Shown here: in pieces, positions 39,780 through 43,953 of the stretch
Numbering within the stretch: the stretch's first letter is position 1
Layout of the letters: every line of letters begins with the position of its first letter
Source of the DNA: Priapulus caudatus
Taxonomy: Eukaryota > Priapulida > Priapulimorpha > Priapulimorphida > Priapulidae
NCBI RefSeq assembly: GCF_000485595.1
Contig: NW_014577090.1
Coordinates: forward strand, 98,414-142,366
DNA: 43,953 bases
Direction of reading: 5' to 3'
Made by a program: the position numbers and the translations under genes
Notes under the pieces: model-generated
What the model saw: only the letters and a program-made list of their open reading frames with translations
What the model was told of the DNA's origin: nothing
Databases searched by the model: none

Positions 39780-40310
39780 GGCGCTTTCTCTCTCATCTTC
39801 TCTCCTTCGCTCATCTTTCTCTCCCCCTCTCTCTCTCCTCTCCTCATTTCTTATTCTGGTTTCTCTCTCGGTTCTGCTTTCCCGCTTTCTCTACTTTGCG
39901 TCGGTCGCATCTTCTTTCTCTTTCTACTTTCTGTCTTTCTCTCCCCTCATCGTCTCTCTGCTTTCTCTTTCTCATCCCTTCTGCGTCTCTCTCTCCTCTC
40001 TTTCTCTCTCTCTCTCTTTCAGCTCTCATCTTTCTATCTCTCTTCCTGTCTGTCTGTGTCTCTGTCCCTGGCCGGTCTGTCTGTCTGTCTTCATGTTCGT
40101 CCGTCCGTCCTCTCCTTTTCTCTCTATTCACCCTCTTTTCTGTCTCTGTTTCTCTGTCCTCTCCTCTTGTCTCTCTCCTATCTCTCTCTCTAGCTCTCTC
40201 TTCTCTTCACTCTCTCTTCTCATCTCTTCTCATACCTATCTCGGTCTCTCTCTCTCTCTCTCTCTCTCTCCTGCTCGCTCTCGTCTACTCTCCCGATCTC
40301 TCGCGCGTGA
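39780..40310. repeat. (CT)n-rich tract
   Basis: Long pyrimidine tract of CT, CTTT and CTGT words, probably in the 5' intron of the receptor gene. Frames through it are artefacts. Confidence 0.9.
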
Positions 40311-40319
40311 CTTAAATGA

Positions 40320-41595
40320 AAGTGCAACAGTTACATCGTTGGCTTTTGATATGACGCTCTTAAGTAACTTTTACACTTTTTTCATACTTTTACACCTTGT
40401 GTGAAGGAGAGAGACTAGTGTGAAAGAGTGAAATTCGTGCACAAATCCGCATGGGTATATATCGCAACTTGCCTTGTATTTGCGGACACGCACTGATAAC
40501 TTTGGGGCGACATTTATAGGGTTTTACGTGCGTCACGGTGAGATTACGTTTAGGGACAAATCGGCTCTCGCAAGGCCTATTCGAAGCCGAACGGGAGACA
40601 ATGCATTAGAACAACCGTCTCGGATGCTGGTTTCGAGTTACCGAGTCATCGCTTGACGAGTTCTTGCGCGTTTCCGTAAGCGTAGCCCCGTCGTAAGGGG
40701 ACGCCGAAATTGAAAGGCTGCCATCTCGCTGATTGAACGCGTGACGCGGCGATGCACGGCATCTGCTTACCTTGCCGCATAAGTAGCATTCATAATCGAT
40801 GGCGTTACGCATACATATTTAAACTTTACATTACCGCTCCCGGACGAATCCACGAGATTCCGCCGCTCGACTCCGTCCTAGTTTGACCTTTGCCAGCAGA
40901 CGACTAGACTAAGTGTTAATGGGAATCATAACACGATAAGGCTTTTCCGCTTGGGAATGAGTGTTTATGGCCGGCTCCGCGAGGCGGCGTTAGCGTCGCG
41001 CACAGCGATGACATAGCAGGTTGACGCACTAACGTTTACTCACTTCGCTTTTCTCCGTCTCCCTCTCTCTCTATCTATCTCTTCCAGAATCGCAGGATGA
41101 GGCGAAAGGCAGTAGCCTGACCGGAAGCTACGCAGCGCACCGTGCCCGGATGTAAACACCGCAGACCGGATGCGGCGTCGCTCAGAGCACACAATGACAG
41201 CCGACCGCCGTCGTCGTCGCGCAATTTCACTTAACGTCGCGCGGCCGCCGTGATCGCCCGTCGGTTTTGCTCGCCGTAACGAGACTTTCGGCCGCTGTTT
41301 TTCAACGGGGCCGTTTAAAAATAGCTCTAATCTCACGAACGAATGCGCCCGCACGCGACGCAGCACGCGACGCAGCACGCGACGCAGCAAGCGACGCAGC
41401 ACGCGGCGTCTAAAAGCTCCATCTGGCGCGCGTCTCTGTTATTCATGGACGTGCGTTATTCATGAGCGAAGTCATCGTCATCGTCAGCGTCGTCGTCAGC
41501 GTCGTCGTCGTCGTCGTCGTCGTCGGTGGCCGCAGTAGTTTAGCGACGCAGGAACCGAGTAGAGCGACGCGATAATAAACGACGTTTTGATTGAC
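40320..41595. other. Upstream intron or 5' UTR of the receptor gene
   Basis: No coding sequence recognised. It holds four near-copies of GCGACGCAGCAC (41356-41405) and a (CGT)n tract (41470-41525). An acceptor-like TTGATTGACTGCAG ends at 41600 and could start the exon that carries the first ATG. Confidence 0.4.
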
Positions 41596-41796
41596 TGCAG
41601 CGCCCTGGGAAGAGCGACCGACGCTTAAGTTTTATCTCCCTCTCTCTCTGTCTCGCTCACGGCCGACGCCGCGAGACGTGTCTATGCAAGTAACCACCGC
41701 AGCAGCATCGCATGCAGCGACGCGACGTGTGAGTCTATGCTGGCGCCGCAGCGGACGCGTCCGCCGACTGCTGCTGCACCACCGCAGTCTCCCTAG

Positions 41797-42468
41797 ATGC
41801 GGCTGACCGCACGGAAGGTGGTGACCACGCTCACGATGCGTCCCGCCGCAGTGACGTCGCCGCGGCCGACGACGAGCCGCCACGTTCGCGTCGTCCACGC
41901 CGCCACCGCGCTATACGTCGCCTGCCTGCTCAGCGCGCCGACGGTCGCCGACGACGGCGACGTCGGCGCTAACGCGCTCGTGCGACCTAGCGACGGCTTC
42001 CCGGCCGACGCGCCGACGCGGCCGGGGTTCACGCGCACGATGTCGGCGACGACTCTGCGCGATTTCGACGACGAAGTCGTCGCGCGCTGGACGACCGACG
42101 CCGACGTCGGCGCGTTCGCCGTGACGAAACGCGGCGGCGGCGGCGGCGGCGGCGGCAGCGGCGGCAGCGGCAGCGAGACGGCGTTTAACCGCATCGGACG
42201 CGTCGGCGACGACGCGGCGTCGGCGACTGCGCCCAGCATCATCGACGCTGCCGGCCACGCCGTCTACACAAACACGACGTCGTCGTGGAGCGACGCGCAC
42301 CGCGGCGGCAAGGCCGTGCTCTATATCGGCGGCTTGTTCGAGCTGTCGCACACTCACGGCGACGCCGGACAGGCGGAGCTCGCAGCAGCCGAGCTCGCCA
42401 TTGATCACGTGAACGCTCAGAACTTCTTGCCCGGATACGTTCTCGACATGTTCACGAACGACACGCGG
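41797..42468 (+). CDS. GABA-B-type class C GPCR, first coding exon (partial gene)
   Basis: This exon encodes the N-terminus of a metabotropic GABA-B-like receptor: a membrane protein whose extracellular Venus-flytrap domain binds ligand and signals through G proteins. An in-frame TAG directly precedes the ATG; a second ATG follows at residue 14. A signal peptide is likely at residues 30-52 (hydrophobic ATALYVACLLSAPTVA, then ADDGD). Residues 53-170 are low-complexity and acidic with a Gly run (113-120). The Venus-flytrap domain opens at about 172 with AVLYIGGLFELS, AELAAAELAIDHVN and LPGYVLDMF, the spacing seen in GABA-B receptor subunits. NTT at 159 and NDT at 221 are possible N-glycosylation sites. 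The exon ends CGG|gtgagt (phase 0), where GABBR1 continues with a CDPG motif. Subunit type cannot be told; later exons lie outside the window. Confidence 0.82.
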
Positions 42469-43906
42469 GTGAGTAGCGACGCGTTCATGTGCGTACGAAC
42501 ACACGCGCGGCAGGAAGAGGGGGAGGGGGAGGTGAGCGGGAGGAGCCCCGTGGGAGCGATCATAGAAAGCGGAGTGCGTGCGTAGAAGCGGAGCAGCGCA
42601 CGTGCGCAAGTAAGGGGAAACGGAAGGAAAGGGGAGGGGTAGGAAAGGAGAAGGCGGAGGGGAAGGAGAAGGAGAGAGGGGGTGCATGTGGAAGGGAAGA
42701 CGCGTGCGAGCTTTTGTCAATGACGTCGCGTGCTGATGCGATGCGTGAGCCGCAGGTGCATGTGCGGGCACGCGTGCATGCTATATATATTCCGACACTA
42801 TAGATGTTGTCGCTCGCAACGCTGCATCGTGTCTAGATCATGATCGTCGACTATCTGGTATGTTTTATACGATCGTCGGAGATCGATCGTCGCTTGAGAT
42901 CATGATCGTCGACTATCTGCTGTTTTATACGATCGTCGGAGATCGGAAACTGTTGCCGGTCCTTGCGGCGGGGGAAGAAGGTCATCGGGGTCTACGAACC
43001 TTCGGCAGGGTCGGGCAATCTGGAAATGTGTTCGTGCACGCGCGCGTGTGTGTTCGTGCGCGTGCGTGGGTGTGCGATTGCGCGTGTATGTCTTAGTGTC
43101 AGTGTGCGTGTAGCTCGGCATGAGGGCGTACAGACGCGCGTGCATATACGCAGGGCGTTTGCGTGCGTGGCTGCGTTTATTTCAGATAGCGAAATACTTG
43201 CGGGCCAAACGAGTCCCATCGGTACTAGTGGTGTGTATCAGGCACTTAGTGGTGGTTTCAATAAGTCAGCCTAACGTTGGCATGCGCTGAGCCGTGTAAC
43301 TCATTCCCCTCGACACAGATCGCTGCTTCAGTCTCACGCGCTGACAGTGATACGGGTGCGCGCGTGTTAATGTGGCGCTAGCCCAGTTTTACTTTACTCG
43401 CGTCGACATGCGATACGGAGGGAGCCGAGAAAATCCCGCGCGCATAAACACAGCGAAAGCTGTCGGCAGACGCTAGAGAGAGTAAACAACGAGCAGCATC
43501 AGCAAGCATCTCTGTGTCTCAGGCCATCTGCAGCAGAGGTTTGCGTATAAATTGCGTTCCTGCGGTGACACTCGACAACGCTCTAGCGTGCACGCGGAAA
43601 TTTATTAGCTGTTGTGCGCATGCGCAAACCCATAGTGGATTGTGCTTCAGAGGCCGATCGGTTCGATGAACACCGAAGTTTTCATTGTTTTTTTTTTAAA
43701 TATGTATCATGCATTAACTATATTACGTTATACAAATGTATATGTGATGACCCTTTTTGAACGTTTTTGATGTGGTTCATAAGTGGACGGCATCGCCGCT
43801 TGTGAACATGCTAATCACGTTGATTACGCAGACCAGCTCCATTTAATCCGGTCACATATAGGTTTAAAATCCCCAGTGACGTTTTTAGAATCAACAGGCG
43901 ATAGCG

Positions 43907-43953
<47 letters not shown>
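42469..43953. other. Intron of the receptor gene, no further exon seen
   Basis: Contains GA-rich DNA (42515-42690), a 62-bp direct duplication (42836-42959, ATCATGATCGTCGACTATCT), a GT-rich stretch (43025-43120) and terminal (TA)n(GA)n (43903-43953). No downstream Venus-flytrap exon was recognised. Confidence 0.55.

Noticed and set aside
39757-40404. Ser/Leu-rich ORF of 215 codons
   Set aside because: Pyrimidine-rich low complexity; hydrophobic composition is a by-product of CT words.

Overview
The window is nuclear DNA from an animal, most likely a marine invertebrate. Its host genes are split by GT-AG introns and encode animal protein families (an F-box/Kelch protein and a GABA-B-type receptor). 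The DNA between them is dense with microsatellites, satellites, LINE remnants and foldback DNA elements. No sequence seen here fixes the phylum. Two 10-N gaps (13234-13243, 29769-29778) show this is a scaffold.

Layout. (1) 1.4-9.9 kb, minus strand: a nearly complete gene for an FBXO42/JFK-type F-box and Kelch protein. Eight exons join in phase to a 686-residue protein (F-box, Kelch repeats, low-complexity linker, conserved C-terminal block). A 30-bp minisatellite lies in its coding sequence and a 28-bp minisatellite begins at its stop codon. One intron holds a foldback repeat (3399-4224), and another is mostly filled by a 3.2-kb decayed transposon (5631-8845). (2) 10-13.6 kb: a decayed minus-strand LINE and several strong palindromes. 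(3) 13.65-17.15 kb: a dimeric satellite of about 545 bp interrupted by a seven-copy 179-bp array. (4) 17-25 kb: AT-rich tandem repeats, CA/GT/TA microsatellites, elements with G-rich termini and a 7-bp repeat array. (5) 25.1-26.7 kb: a segment present three times with a conserved minus-strand peptide. (6) 26.9-28.3 kb: a decayed plus-strand LINE. (7) 29.9-31.2 kb: a satellite of about 210-240 bp, one unit of which carries a 36-bp palindromic insertion. (8) 32-37.5 kb: short non-autonomous DNA elements, one with a clear 8-bp target duplication (hAT-like) and one foldback flanked by TTAA. (9) 39.3-42.5 kb, plus strand: a CpG-rich promoter-like region and the first coding exon of a GABA-B-type class C receptor, whose later exons lie beyond the window.

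The two host genes are far apart and show no functional link. The most distinctive signals are: (a) a family of very short mobile palindromes with ATCAGGAGT-type ends, one with its empty site visible in neighbouring satellite units; (b) a minisatellite whose every unit looks like a splice acceptor and which supplies the FBXO42 stop codon; (c) the composite CXC-domain transposon inside FBXO42. All similarity statements come from reading the sequence and from recalled family features; no database search was run.
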